The notes under the pieces are model-generated. The model did not search any database, had not been told where the DNA came from, and saw only the letters and a list, made by a program, of their open reading frames with translations. This document shows, piece by piece, positions 1 through 6,162 of a DNA stretch of 11,610 nucleotides. How positions within the stretch are numbered: the stretch's first letter is position 1; the number at the start of each line of letters is the position of its first letter. This DNA comes from Alphaproteobacteria bacterium. Its GTDB lineage: Bacteria; Pseudomonadota; Alphaproteobacteria; Rickettsiales; UBA1997. The translations under genes were made by a program, and so were the position numbers. Location: the NCBI GenBank assembly GCA_016869695.1, contig VGDN01000023.1, forward strand, positions 1-11,610, in the 5' to 3' direction.

Positions 1-854
1 TCATTCATCCATCCTTCCTTCACCTTCACAAATAAAAAGAGATGCACCTTATTGCCGACGATCTGCGTCAGGTCTTTGCGCGCCTCCTCTCCGACTTGTT
101 TGATCATCGATCCACGCTTGCCTAATACGATGCTTTTCTGACTTTCTTTGGTGACGAAAATCGTCTGCTGAATCTTGATCTGGCCATTATCTAACACGTC
201 ATACTTATCGGTTTTGACAGTTAGGGAGTAAGGCAGTTCTTGGTTCAGTTTAAGGAAAAGTTTTTCGCGAGTGATCTCGGAAGAAATGAAGCGCATGGGT
301 GCGTCGGTGATTTGGTCCTCGTCATAAATCCAATCCGGATGTGTGCATTTTTCGCTGAGGAATTTTTTTAGCTGTTCGACACCGTCGGAAGTTTTGGCGG
401 AGATGGGGATGATGTCAGTAATGCCAAGCTGCGAGAGTTTCGCAAAAGTTTCTAGAAGTGCTGATTTTTTGAGGAGGTCGATTTTGTTTACTACCACGGT
501 CAGTGGTAAATTCTCTTTCTTTAAATCCTCGAGAATCCTTGTGTTTTCACGGTTCATCCCGATTGCGGCATCAACAACAAAACATATGTGATCAGCCTCG
601 CGCAGTGCTTGCCAAGCGGATTTGACTATGATGCGCTCGAGAATCTTGTCTTCGCGCGGAATAAAAATTCCCGGCGTGTCGATCACAATCATCTGCACAT
701 CGCCATCAATCACGATGGCACGAATCGAGTTTCGCGTAGTCTGCACTTTCGGTGAGACGATGGAGATTTTCTGTCCGAGAAGGGAGTTGGTAAGTGTTGA
801 TTTACCAGCATTAGGTGCACCAACGATGGCGAGGGTTCCGTGTTTTTTTGTCAT
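1..854 (-). CDS. era: GTPase Era, 3' end cut by window edge
   Basis: Era is an essential GTPase that binds the 3' end of 16S rRNA and aids maturation of the 30S subunit. Reading from ATG at 854, 284 complete codons are open and the frame runs off base 1 after the residues VKVKEGWMN. The family usually ends 12-17 residues later, so only the extreme C-terminus is missing. The G1 motif GAPNAGKST is at residues 12-20, the G2 region QTTR at 38-41, G3 DTPG at 59-62, G4 NKID at 123-126 and G5 SAK at 152-154. The KH RNA-binding domain follows, with its GKRGSMIK loop at 245-252. No Shine-Dalgarno sequence precedes the ATG; instead a hairpin repeat ends 8 bases upstream. The DAHP synthase gene lies upstream on the same strand. 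RNase III (rnc), a frequent partner of era, is not visible. The family assignment is very secure. Confidence 0.97.
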   Translation of the reverse strand, partial: MTKKHGTLAIVGAPNAGKSTLTNSLLGQKISIVSPKVQTTRNSIRAIVIDGDVQMIVIDTPGIFIPREDKILERIIVKSAWQALREADHICFVVDAAIGMNRENTRILEDLKKENLPLTVVVNKIDLLKKSALLETFAKLSQLGITDIIPISAKTSDGVEQLKKFLSEKCTHPDWIYDEDQITDAPMRFISSEITREKLFLKLNQELPYSLTVKTDKYDVLDNGQIKIQQTIFVTKESQKSIVLGKRGSMIKQVGEEARKDLTQIVGNKVHLFLFVKVKEGWMN

Positions 855-862
855 AGTTGTGG

Positions 863-938
863 CGTCATTGCGAGTGCAGCGAAGCAATCCATATCGTTTC
901 GTGAATAAATGGATCGCCTCGCTGTGCTAGCAATGACG
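863..938. repeat. REP-like hairpin between DAHP synthase gene and era
   Basis: Two 30-base arms (863-892 and 909-938) form an imperfect inverted repeat with 25 of 30 positions complementary and a 16-base loop. The left arm begins CGTCATTGCGAG and ends GCAATCCAT. The element fills almost the whole gap between the stop of the upstream DAHP synthase gene and the era start. The same family recurs at 2386-2415. In RNA it would form a long stem just before era and could affect processing or translation. No T-run follows, so it is not an intrinsic terminator. From memory, repeats starting with this sequence are scattered between genes in several unrelated phyla. Confidence 0.85.
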
Positions 939-948
939 GGATATTGAA

Positions 949-2292
949 TTATTTGCTCAGCTCCCGCGCAATCATAAACGCCAACTCCACACTCTGCGAG
1001 GCGTTCAATCTTGGATCACAATGAGTATGGTAGCGATCTTGTAAGCCGAGTTCGGAGATTCTTTGATTGCCGCCCAAACATTCAGTTACGTCTTGTCCGG
1101 TCATTTCCAGATGTACGCCGCCGGGATAAGTGCCAAGCGATTGGTGGATGGAGAAGAAGGATTTTATCTCGCTTAGTATGTCGTCGAACTTACGTGTTTT
1201 ATAGTTGGTGGATGACTTAATCGTGTTGCCATGCATTGGGTCGCAAGACCAGATAACCTGTGCTCCCGCAGCTTTTACTACCTCAACTAATGGAGGCAGA
1301 AACTCTTCAACCTTAGCGGCGCCCATCCTAGAGATTAGCGTGATGCGGCCAGCTTCATTTTCTGGATTCAGTACAGAAAGCAGATGCAGCAGCTCATCTT
1401 TTGCAATCGAAGGACTAATCTTAAAGGCGATCGGATTAGCGATGCCGCGCATGAACTCGACATGCGCTTCGTCGGGATGGCGGGTGCGATCGCCGATCCA
1501 AAGCATGTGCGCACTAAGGTCATAAAACTTGCTGCGCTCTTTGTTTTTGCGGGTGAAAGCCTCTTCATAGTTTAGTAGCAAAGCTTCATGCGAAGTAAAA
1601 AAGCTGGCGGTTGTGAGTTGAGGAATAGTCTTGGAGTTAAGTCCGCAAGCCCGCATAAAATCTAGGTTCTCATTGATTTTACTGATGACTTCTTCGGTGT
1701 GTTTCTTGCTGCTTAGGCTGTGCGCGAATTCCTCATTCCACCTATTCACCTTCTCGAGATTACCATAGCCGCCGAGAGCGAGTGAACGTAGATAGTTCAA
1801 GGACGCGGCTGAGTAGAAGTATGAGTCGATTAAGCGCTGTGGATTCGCTTCGCGGGCATTTTTTTCAAACTCAATCGAGTTGACGATATCGCCGCGATAG
1901 GCTGGTAGCGTGTTTCCATCGATAGTTTCGTCAGGAAGTGAGCGTGGTTTAGCATATTGCCCTGCAACACGACCGACCTTTACCACTGGTTGTTTGAGGC
2001 CATACATCAAAGCGATGGTCATCTGCATTATGGTGCGGAAAAATCCTTTGAGATTCTCATGCGAAAACTCGTTAAAGCTCTCCGCGCAGTCACCGCCTTG
2101 CAGCAAAAAAGCCTCGCCCTTCGCGACTTGCTCCAGTTCGGATTTTAGTTTTTCGATTTCATCAATGGAGACGAGCGGAGGCAGATTGGCGAGCTGGTTC
2201 TCAGTTTTTTTTAACTGTGCCTGATTTTCGTAGGTCGGTTGCTGTTTGATGGGTAAGCTTCTCCAGGAGTTAGGAGTCCATTTGTTTGGCAT
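949..2292 (-). CDS. aroG: Class II 3-deoxy-7-phosphoheptulonate (DAHP) synthase
   Basis: The enzyme condenses phosphoenolpyruvate with erythrose 4-phosphate, the first shikimate step. It belongs to the class II (plant/Mycobacterium) family; the gene is called aroG or aroF in different organisms. With the start at 2292 the protein has 447 residues and begins MPNKWTPNSWRS, the family's normal N-terminus. The metal ligands are recognisable: Cys69 in LLQGGDCAESF, His354 in SCDPMHGNT, Glu396 in HLEMTGQ and Asp426 in HTHCDPRLN. The KVGRVAGQYAKPRS segment (105-118) matches the substrate-binding region. An in-frame ATG at 2370 would add 26 residues, but these are encoded by a dispersed repeat and by A-rich heptamers (KIQNQKSK), so they are unlikely to be real protein. 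The gene diverges from pheA, which acts later in the same pathway. No Shine-Dalgarno sequence is near the chosen ATG; a GGAGAG lies 33 bases upstream. Confidence 0.95.
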   Translation of the reverse strand: MPNKWTPNSWRSLPIKQQPTYENQAQLKKTENQLANLPPLVSIDEIEKLKSELEQVAKGEAFLLQGGDCAESFNEFSHENLKGFFRTIMQMTIALMYGLKQPVVKVGRVAGQYAKPRSLPDETIDGNTLPAYRGDIVNSIEFEKNAREANPQRLIDSYFYSAASLNYLRSLALGGYGNLEKVNRWNEEFAHSLSSKKHTEEVISKINENLDFMRACGLNSKTIPQLTTASFFTSHEALLLNYEEAFTRKNKERSKFYDLSAHMLWIGDRTRHPDEAHVEFMRGIANPIAFKISPSIAKDELLHLLSVLNPENEAGRITLISRMGAAKVEEFLPPLVEVVKAAGAQVIWSCDPMHGNTIKSSTNYKTRKFDDILSEIKSFFSIHQSLGTYPGGVHLEMTGQDVTECLGGNQRISELGLQDRYHTHCDPRLNASQSVELAFMIARELSK

Positions 2293-2316
2293 TTTTGATT
2301 TTTGATTTTGGATTTT
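2290..2316 (-). repeat. Heptamer array running into the DAHP synthase start
   Basis: Read on the minus strand, 2315-2295 is three 7-base units, AAATCCA, AAATCAA and AAATCAA. They are followed by AAATG, whose last three bases are the start codon at 2292. No ribosome-binding site lies between array and ATG. The same 25-base stretch (minus strand 2316-2292) occurs on the plus strand just ahead of pheA, so the two divergent genes have near-identical leaders. Removing the three units would place the upstream GGAGAG (2331-2326) about 12 bases from the ATG, which would fit a later expansion of the array, but this is speculative. Confidence 0.8.
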
Positions 2317-2355
2317 AGCTAAGCCCTCTCCGTTATTGATAGGTTTGCAAAGCAA

Positions 2356-2415
2356 GTCGCGGCAATCCATTTAACGCATAAATAAATGGATTGCTTCGCT
2401 GCGCTCGCAATGACG
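2356..2415. repeat. Second, decayed copy of the 863-938 REP-like element
   Basis: The right arm at 2386-2415 is, on the complementary strand, 29/30 identical to the left arm of the element at 863. The left arm is recognisable only near the loop, where GGCAATCCAT ends at 2370, so this copy is half decayed. The ATG on its left flank (minus strand, 2370) is the upstream start codon rejected for the DAHP synthase. The 263-base divergent spacer 2293-2555 holds this repeat, the G/C hairpin at 2443 and two heptamer arrays. I see no convincing -35/-10 pair, although promoters for both genes should lie here. Confidence 0.75.
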
Positions 2416-2442
2416 GAGGGGTGAGGGATATTTGAATTTTAG

Positions 2443-2470
2443 CCTAAGTCCCCCCTGAGGGGGATTTAGG
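2443..2470. repeat. C/G-rich hairpin repeat
   Basis: CCTAAGTCCCCC (2443-2454) pairs with GGGGGATTTAGG (2459-2470) around the loop CTGA. The stem is 12 bp with one G-T wobble. A further run of G continues to 2475. No T-run follows in either direction, and the site lies upstream of both divergent genes, so terminator function is unlikely. It resembles the 'CCCCCTAAATCCCCC' type of dispersed palindrome known to me from other bacterial genomes (recollection, not searched). Confidence 0.7.
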
Positions 2471-2482
2471 GGGGGACAAGGA

Positions 2483-2554
2483 TTTTTGATTATTTTAGAT
2501 TTTAGATTTGTCATCGAACCATAAATCCAAAATCCAAAATCAAAAATCAAAAAA
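2483..2554. repeat. Inverted pair of A/T heptamer arrays before pheA
   Basis: On the plus strand 2523-2550 is four 7-base units: AAATCCA twice, then AAATCAA twice. AAAATATG follows, placing the pheA start at 2556. At 2483-2509 lies an opposite-orientation array of TTTTAGA-type units. Thirteen bases (2510-2522) separate the two, so a pheA transcript could fold into a long A-U hairpin reaching the start codon. No Shine-Dalgarno sequence is present. A TTG at 2508 in frame with pheA would translate this repeat into SKIQNQKSK-like residues and is rejected as a start. Confidence 0.78.
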
Positions 2555-2555
2555 T

Positions 2556-3389
2556 ATGCTCATCGCCTTCCAAGGCGCGTATGGCGCCAACTCGCATCTT
2601 GCCTGCCAAAAATTTTATCCCGCTCTGGAAGCGAAAGCTTTTGCGAGTTTCTTAGATGTCTTTGCGGCGGTTGAAAAAGGGGAGGCGGCGTTTGGTATGA
2701 TTCCGCTAGAGAATTCCTATGCCGGACGGGTTGCAGAGATTCATAATCTTTTGCAGAAACATTATGTTTCGATTGTCGCTGAGCATTTTCTTCCGATTAC
2801 GCATAATCTTGTTGGACTAGGCGGGGCAAGGCTTGAAGACATTAAAGAAGTTTATTCACATCCCCAGGCTTTGATGCAATGCCAAGAAAATTTACGTTCG
2901 CTTGGAGTGAGGATTGTTGAATCATCAAACACCGCTCAGGCCGCGAAATACATAGCATCGCAAGGTGATAAAAATAAAGCGGCAATCTGCTCGAAACTGG
3001 CGGCGGATCTTTATGGACTCTCGTTGATCAAGGAAAATCTACAGGATTCGGGCAATGATAACGTGACGGTTTTTATCGTGATTGCCAAGGAGGCGCTTGA
3101 GATTGATCCGCAAGTTGCACCTGTGATCACCGCCTTACTCTTCACCATCCGCAACATCCCCGGTGCGCTCTACAAAGCACTCGGTGGTTTCGCGACTAAT
3201 GGTGTGAGTATGGTGAAACTCGAAAGTTACATTCCCGGTGGCGTTTCCAAACAAGCGCAGTTCTTTATCTCGATCGAAGGTCATCCCAGTCAGAAGCCTG
3301 TAGCTCTAGCGCTCGAGGAGTTAGGATTTTTTTCTAAACAGGTGAAGTTGCTTGGAGTTTATTACGCGGATAAGGCGAGGGCGGAGTAG
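2556..3389 (+). CDS. pheA: Prephenate dehydratase, monofunctional
   Basis: The enzyme converts prephenate to phenylpyruvate in phenylalanine synthesis. The 277-residue protein begins MLIAFQGAYGANSH, the usual start of the catalytic domain (about 1-180), and has no chorismate mutase domain. The substrate-binding strand MIPLENSYAG is at 48-57. A regulatory ACT domain covers about 190-272, with GALYKALGGFATNG at 203-216 and LESYIPGG at 222-229; the latter resembles alphaproteobacterial versions rather than the 'ESRP' of E. coli. One oddity stands out: the catalytic TRF motif reads TVF at 171-173, so the threonine is kept but the arginine is valine. The start at 2556 is chosen because the family begins here and the upstream codons are repeat DNA. 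The stop overlaps the rsmD start by one base. The family call is secure; activity is slightly uncertain because of the motif change. Confidence 0.93.
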   Translation: MLIAFQGAYGANSHLACQKFYPALEAKAFASFLDVFAAVEKGEAAFGMIPLENSYAGRVAEIHNLLQKHYVSIVAEHFLPITHNLVGLGGARLEDIKEVYSHPQALMQCQENLRSLGVRIVESSNTAQAAKYIASQGDKNKAAICSKLAADLYGLSLIKENLQDSGNDNVTVFIVIAKEALEIDPQVAPVITALLFTIRNIPGALYKALGGFATNGVSMVKLESYIPGGVSKQAQFFISIEGHPSQKPVALALEELGFFSKQVKLLGVYYADKARAE

Positions 3390-3925
3390 TGAGGATTATC
3401 GCCGGAAAATTTCGCGGTCGGAAGTTAGTTAAGTCAGATCACCTCAAGTCTCTTCGCCCTACAACTGACAAGAATCGTGAGAGTTTGTTTAACATCTTAA
3501 GTAACAGTAACGGGAAGTCTGGTTTCTCGCTGGTTGGTGCGCGAGTTTTAGACCTGTGCTGTGGCACTGGCGCTGTTGGTTTTGAAGCACTTTCACGTGG
3601 AGCGGAGTCGGCAGTTTTTGTCGATACAAATCGCGAACATCTTGAGCTGGTGCATAAAAACGCAGCCTTGCTTGGAGTTGAGAAGCAGTGTGAGATTATC
3701 TGCGCCGATGCCGCGAGCTTTAACTCTTCGACAAGCTTTGATCTAATCTTCCTCGACCCACCTTACGACCGTGATTATCTAAAACTTCTCAACCTCAATC
3801 TCCTTAAAAAAAATACTCTTCTTGTCATCGAAGCAAAACTCGTGCAGCCTTTGCCACTGAAGCTTCTTGAGGTAAGAGAATATGGTTCGACTAAGTTTTT
3901 ATTTTTAAAAAGGGATTTGGTTTGA
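3389..3925 (+). CDS. rsmD: 16S rRNA (guanine(966)-N(2))-methyltransferase RsmD
   Basis: RsmD methylates the N2 of G966 in 16S rRNA within the assembled 30S subunit, using S-adenosylmethionine. The 178-residue length is normal. The N-terminal signature RIIAGKFRGRKL is at 2-13 and RPTTDKNRESLFNIL at 23-37. The cofactor-binding loop VLDLCCGTGAVG is at 53-64, and the catalytic DPPY motif of N2-guanine methyltransferases is at 123-126. It starts with GTG at 3389, whose G is the last base of the pheA stop codon; GGCGGAG just upstream can serve as ribosome-binding site. The one-base overlap suggests translational coupling with pheA, an unrelated function. The stop codon lies in the left arm of a hairpin at 3924-3975. 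Confidence 0.95.
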   Translation: MRIIAGKFRGRKLVKSDHLKSLRPTTDKNRESLFNILSNSNGKSGFSLVGARVLDLCCGTGAVGFEALSRGAESAVFVDTNREHLELVHKNAALLGVEKQCEIICADAASFNSSTSFDLIFLDPPYDRDYLKLLNLNLLKKNTLLVIEAKLVQPLPLKLLEVREYGSTKFLFLKRDLV

Positions 3926-3975
3926 CCAGCTTCGCATTAGTTACTTGCTTCGCCAGTAACGAGCGAAGGCTGGTC
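3924..3975. repeat. Hairpin at the 3' end of rsmD
   Basis: GACCAGC-TTCGC (3924-3935) pairs with GCGAAGGCTGGTC (3963-3975) with a single bulged base. Inside it GTTACT (3940-3945) pairs perfectly with AGTAAC (3955-3960) around a nine-base loop. The rsmD stop codon overlaps the left foot. No T-run follows, so it could protect a 3' end or be a dispersed palindrome, but it is not a typical intrinsic terminator. Confidence 0.7.
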
Positions 3976-3983
3976 GCGTGTTA

Positions 3984-4042
3984 CAGAACTTACGCAGTTT
4001 AAGTCTGAGCGCGAACTCTTTTAACCAACTGCGTAAGTCCTG
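3984..4042. repeat. Short inverted-repeat element upstream of ribH
   Basis: CAGAACTTACGCAGTT (3984-3999) and AACTGCGTAAGTCCTG (4027-4042) are complementary at 15 of 16 positions, the inner 12 perfectly. The 27-base interior includes CTCTTTTAACC. The right arm ends two bases before the ribH start codon, leaving no room for a ribosome-binding site. Size and structure suggest a miniature inverted-repeat element, perhaps derived from insertion-sequence ends; no flanking target duplication is obvious. It shows none of the conserved FMN riboswitch segments that I can recognise. Confidence 0.65.
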
Positions 4043-4044
4043 TT

Positions 4045-4464
4045 ATGAAAAAAATCCTAATCATCCAAGCCACGTTCTATCAGCATATCTCTAAACTTCT
4101 CCTTGCCGGTGCGACGAAAAAGATCGCCGAGCTTGGTTATGAGTTTGAGGTATTAACGGTGCCGGGAGCACTAGAGATTCCTGCCGCCATCGCTTTCGCG
4201 CAAGAGTTGGAAAGATATGCGGGATATGTTGCGCTTGGCTGTGTGATTCGTGGTGAAACTTCGCATTACGACATCGTGGCAAATGAGAGTGCGCGCGGTC
4301 TAAACGAGTTAGCGATGAAACATAAACTGGCGATTGGCAACGGAATCCTGACTGTTGAGAATGAGCGCCAAGCCTTGGAGCGCGCTGATCAAGAGCAGAA
4401 AGATAAGGGCGGTTTTGCGGCGAATGCTTGCGCTGCGATGATTAGGATTAGAGAAAAATTTTAG
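4045..4464 (+). CDS. ribH: 6,7-dimethyl-8-ribityllumazine synthase
   Basis: The enzyme joins 5-amino-6-ribitylaminouracil and 3,4-dihydroxy-2-butanone 4-phosphate to form lumazine, the penultimate step of riboflavin synthesis; family members form pentamers or icosahedral shells. The protein has 139 residues, slightly short because the N-terminal tail is nearly absent: it begins [12 protein letters not shown], directly at the first strand. VPGALEIP is at 39-46. [14 protein letters not shown] at 65-78 holds the phosphate-binding GET and the catalytic His74. NGILTVEN is at 99-106. No other riboflavin gene is adjacent, and nusB, a common partner of ribH, is not present. No Shine-Dalgarno sequence is seen; the ATG sits two bases after an inverted repeat. 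The stop codon TAG forms part of the first unit of a heptamer array. Confidence 0.96.
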   Translation: MKKILIIQATFYQHISKLLLAGATKKIAELGYEFEVLTVPGALEIPAAIAFAQELERYAGYVALGCVIRGETSHYDIVANESARGLNELAMKHKLAIGNGILTVENERQALERADQEQKDKGGFAANACAAMIRIREKF

Positions 4465-4485
4465 ATTTTAGATTTTAGATTTTAG
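4458..4485. repeat. Four tandem ATTTTAG heptamers
   Basis: The unit ATTTTAG is repeated four times without error. The first copy contains the ribH stop codon (TAG, 4462-4464). It belongs to the same A/T heptamer class as the arrays near 2300, 2500-2550 and 6140, but here reads in the opposite sense to the downstream gene. The remaining 36 bases before nuoM hold only a weak AAGAA. Confidence 0.85.
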
Positions 4486-4521
4486 CTTCTGCCAAGCTAC
4501 CCATTTCCATCTAAGAATCTT

Positions 4522-5991
4522 ATGAATTTTCCCATCCTTTCCGCCTTGATTTTTTTGCCGATTTTTACGGCGGTTTTGTTGTTACCTCTGCGATTAAAAA
4601 AAGACTGTGGTTACTACAAAATCGGGCTTCTTGCTAGTTTGGTGAATCTCTTTCTCGGTTGTGCACTCGCTTACGCTTTCAGCAAAAACGCGCCGGCTTT
4701 TCAGTTTAAAGAAGTTATTAAGTTTAGCTCGGAATATGACATAAAATACTTCCTGGGCATCGACGGCATCTCGGTGCTGATGATCTTGCTGACGACTTTC
4801 TTAACCCCAATTTGTTTGGCGATCAGCATGAACTCGATTACCAAACGCGTGAAGGAATATGTAGTAGCGTTCCTACTAATTGAAGGCTTCGTCATTGGTT
4901 CATTCGCAGCACTAGACTTACTTTTCTTCTACATCTTTTTTGAAGCGATGCTCATTCCGATGTTTCTCGTCATCGGCATCTGGGGTGGTGAGAATCGCAT
5001 TTACGCCGCTTACAAGTTTTTCCTCTACACCCTCGCCGGATCAGTGTTGTTGCTGATCGCCATCATCATGATCTTTCTCTTCACCGGCACGACCGATGTC
5101 GTAAAACTCACGCAAGCCTTACCAAAACTCTTTCCGCTCGCTTACCAGAAATGGCTCTTCCTTGCTTTCTTTGCCTCATTCGCGGTGAAGGTGCCGATGT
5201 TCCCGTTTCATACATGGTTGCCTGACGCACACGTACAGGCGCCAACCGCTGGCTCAGTGATTCTTGCTGGTGTTTTGATTAAGCTCGGCGCTTACGGCTT
5301 CTTGCGTTTTTCGTTGCCTTTCTTTCCCGACGCCTCCCGCTTTTTTGCCGATTTCATCTTCATCTTAAGCGTAGTCGCCATCATCTACACCTCGCTCGTT
5401 GCGCTGATGCAGGAGGATATGAAAAAGATGATCGCTTACTCCTCCGTGGCTCATATGGGTTTTGTGACGCTCGGGATTTTTAGCTTTACCGTGCAAGGAC
5501 TTGATGGCGCGGTGGTGCAGATGATCAGTCACGGCATCGTTTCTGCCGCACTCTTCATGTGTGTCGGTGTGATTTATGACCGTCTCCACACAAAACAGAT
5601 CAAGGAGTTAGGCGGTATCGCCAACAAAATGCCGAACTTCGCGATGCTGGCGATGATCTTCATTCTAGCCTCGGTTGGCCTGCCTGGAACCAGTGGTTTT
5701 GTCGGCGAGTTTTTAGCGATCGTTGGAACTTTTAAGGTTAGCAAACTCTTTGCCACTCTTGCTGCGACTGGCGTGATTCTCGGCGCGTGTTACATGCTTT
5801 GGCTTTACAAGCGCGTATGGTTTTCAGAGGTTGCGAATCATCATGTTGAAGAAGTATCCGATCTAAACCGCATTGAACTCATCTCACTTGGTTTGATGGC
5901 TGACTTCGTGATTCTGCTTGGCTTACTGCCAAACATAATCATGAGCTTCTTCACTATTCCGACCGGTAATATTGCGAGAATTTTTCAGTAA
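4522..5991 (+). CDS. nuoM: NADH-quinone oxidoreductase subunit M
   Basis: NuoM is one of three antiporter-like membrane subunits that pump protons in respiratory complex I. At 489 residues the length is close to the family norm and the protein is almost entirely hydrophobic helices. Key residues can be placed: Glu141 in FFYIFFEAMLIP, Lys223 in FAVKVPMFPFHTWLPDAH and Lys254 in LIKLGAYGFLRF, matching the charged residues of the pumping channel in E. coli NuoM. The conserved stretch HTWLPDAHVQAPTAGS is at 230-245. It starts at ATG 4522, preceded only by a weak AAGAA. Its usual upstream partner nuoL is absent; ribH precedes it instead. A 168-base spacer filled with a palindrome and heptamers separates it from nuoN. 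A NuoM-like Mrp antiporter subunit is less likely given the immediate nuoN neighbour. Confidence 0.95.
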   Translation: MNFPILSALIFLPIFTAVLLLPLRLKKDCGYYKIGLLASLVNLFLGCALAYAFSKNAPAFQFKEVIKFSSEYDIKYFLGIDGISVLMILLTTFLTPICLAISMNSITKRVKEYVVAFLLIEGFVIGSFAALDLLFFYIFFEAMLIPMFLVIGIWGGENRIYAAYKFFLYTLAGSVLLLIAIIMIFLFTGTTDVVKLTQALPKLFPLAYQKWLFLAFFASFAVKVPMFPFHTWLPDAHVQAPTAGSVILAGVLIKLGAYGFLRFSLPFFPDASRFFADFIFILSVVAIIYTSLVALMQEDMKKMIAYSSVAHMGFVTLGIFSFTVQGLDGAVVQMISHGIVSAALFMCVGVIYDRLHTKQIKELGGIANKMPNFAMLAMIFILASVGLPGTSGFVGEFLAIVGTFKVSKLFATLAATGVILGACYMLWLYKRVWFSEVANHHVEEVSDLNRIELISLGLMADFVILLGLLPNIIMSFFTIPTGNIARIFQ

Positions 5992-6115
5992 CAAAACCTA
6001 ACTTTTGCTGCAAAATTTCTTCGGTTTTTTCTGGCTGCGGTGCGCACGTATGTCCATATACGCTTACGCTCCTCGCCAGAAAAGAACCTCGAACTTTTTT
6101 GCAAAAGCGGTTTTG
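5992..6115. repeat. 124-bp imperfect palindrome between nuoM and nuoN
   Basis: Starting on the base after the nuoM stop, CAAAACC (5992-5998) mirrors GGTTTTG (6109-6115). The symmetry continues inward through ACTTTTGC / GCAAAAG, AACC-type blocks and TCTGGC / GCCAGA (6030-6035 and 6074-6079), down to CGTAT / ATACG around 6047-6062. Arms of about 58 bases pair imperfectly around a centre near 6053. It differs in sequence from the palindrome inside nuoN and from the REP-like elements at 863 and 2386. No T-run follows, and cotranscription of nuoM and nuoN is expected, so a dispersed palindromic element is the best reading. Confidence 0.8.
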
Positions 6116-6136
6116 TGTGAAGCTTGTGATGACGAC

Positions 6137-6162
6137 AAATCCTAAATTCCAAATCCTAAATG
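6137..6162 (+). repeat. Heptamer array running into the nuoN start
   Basis: AAATCCT (6137-6143), AAATTCC (6144-6150) and AAATCCT (6151-6157) are followed by AAATG, whose ATG begins nuoN at 6160. The phase relative to the start codon equals that seen before the DAHP synthase gene: ATG sits at positions 3-5 of what would be the next unit. No Shine-Dalgarno sequence occurs between the array and the start. Confidence 0.8.

Noticed and set aside
622..930. 102-codon plus-strand frame opposite era
   Set aside because: It is antisense to conserved Era motifs and runs into the REP-like hairpin; no protein signature is seen.
2443..2470. G/C-rich hairpin as an intrinsic terminator
   Set aside because: It is upstream of both divergent genes and lacks a following T-run.
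3926..4044. FMN riboswitch before ribH
   Set aside because: The leader holds two simple hairpins and no FMN riboswitch (RFN) conserved segments that I can recognise.
4458..4485. Possible CRISPR-like array because of regular repeats
   Set aside because: Units are only 7 bases with no spacers, and there are no cas genes in the window.
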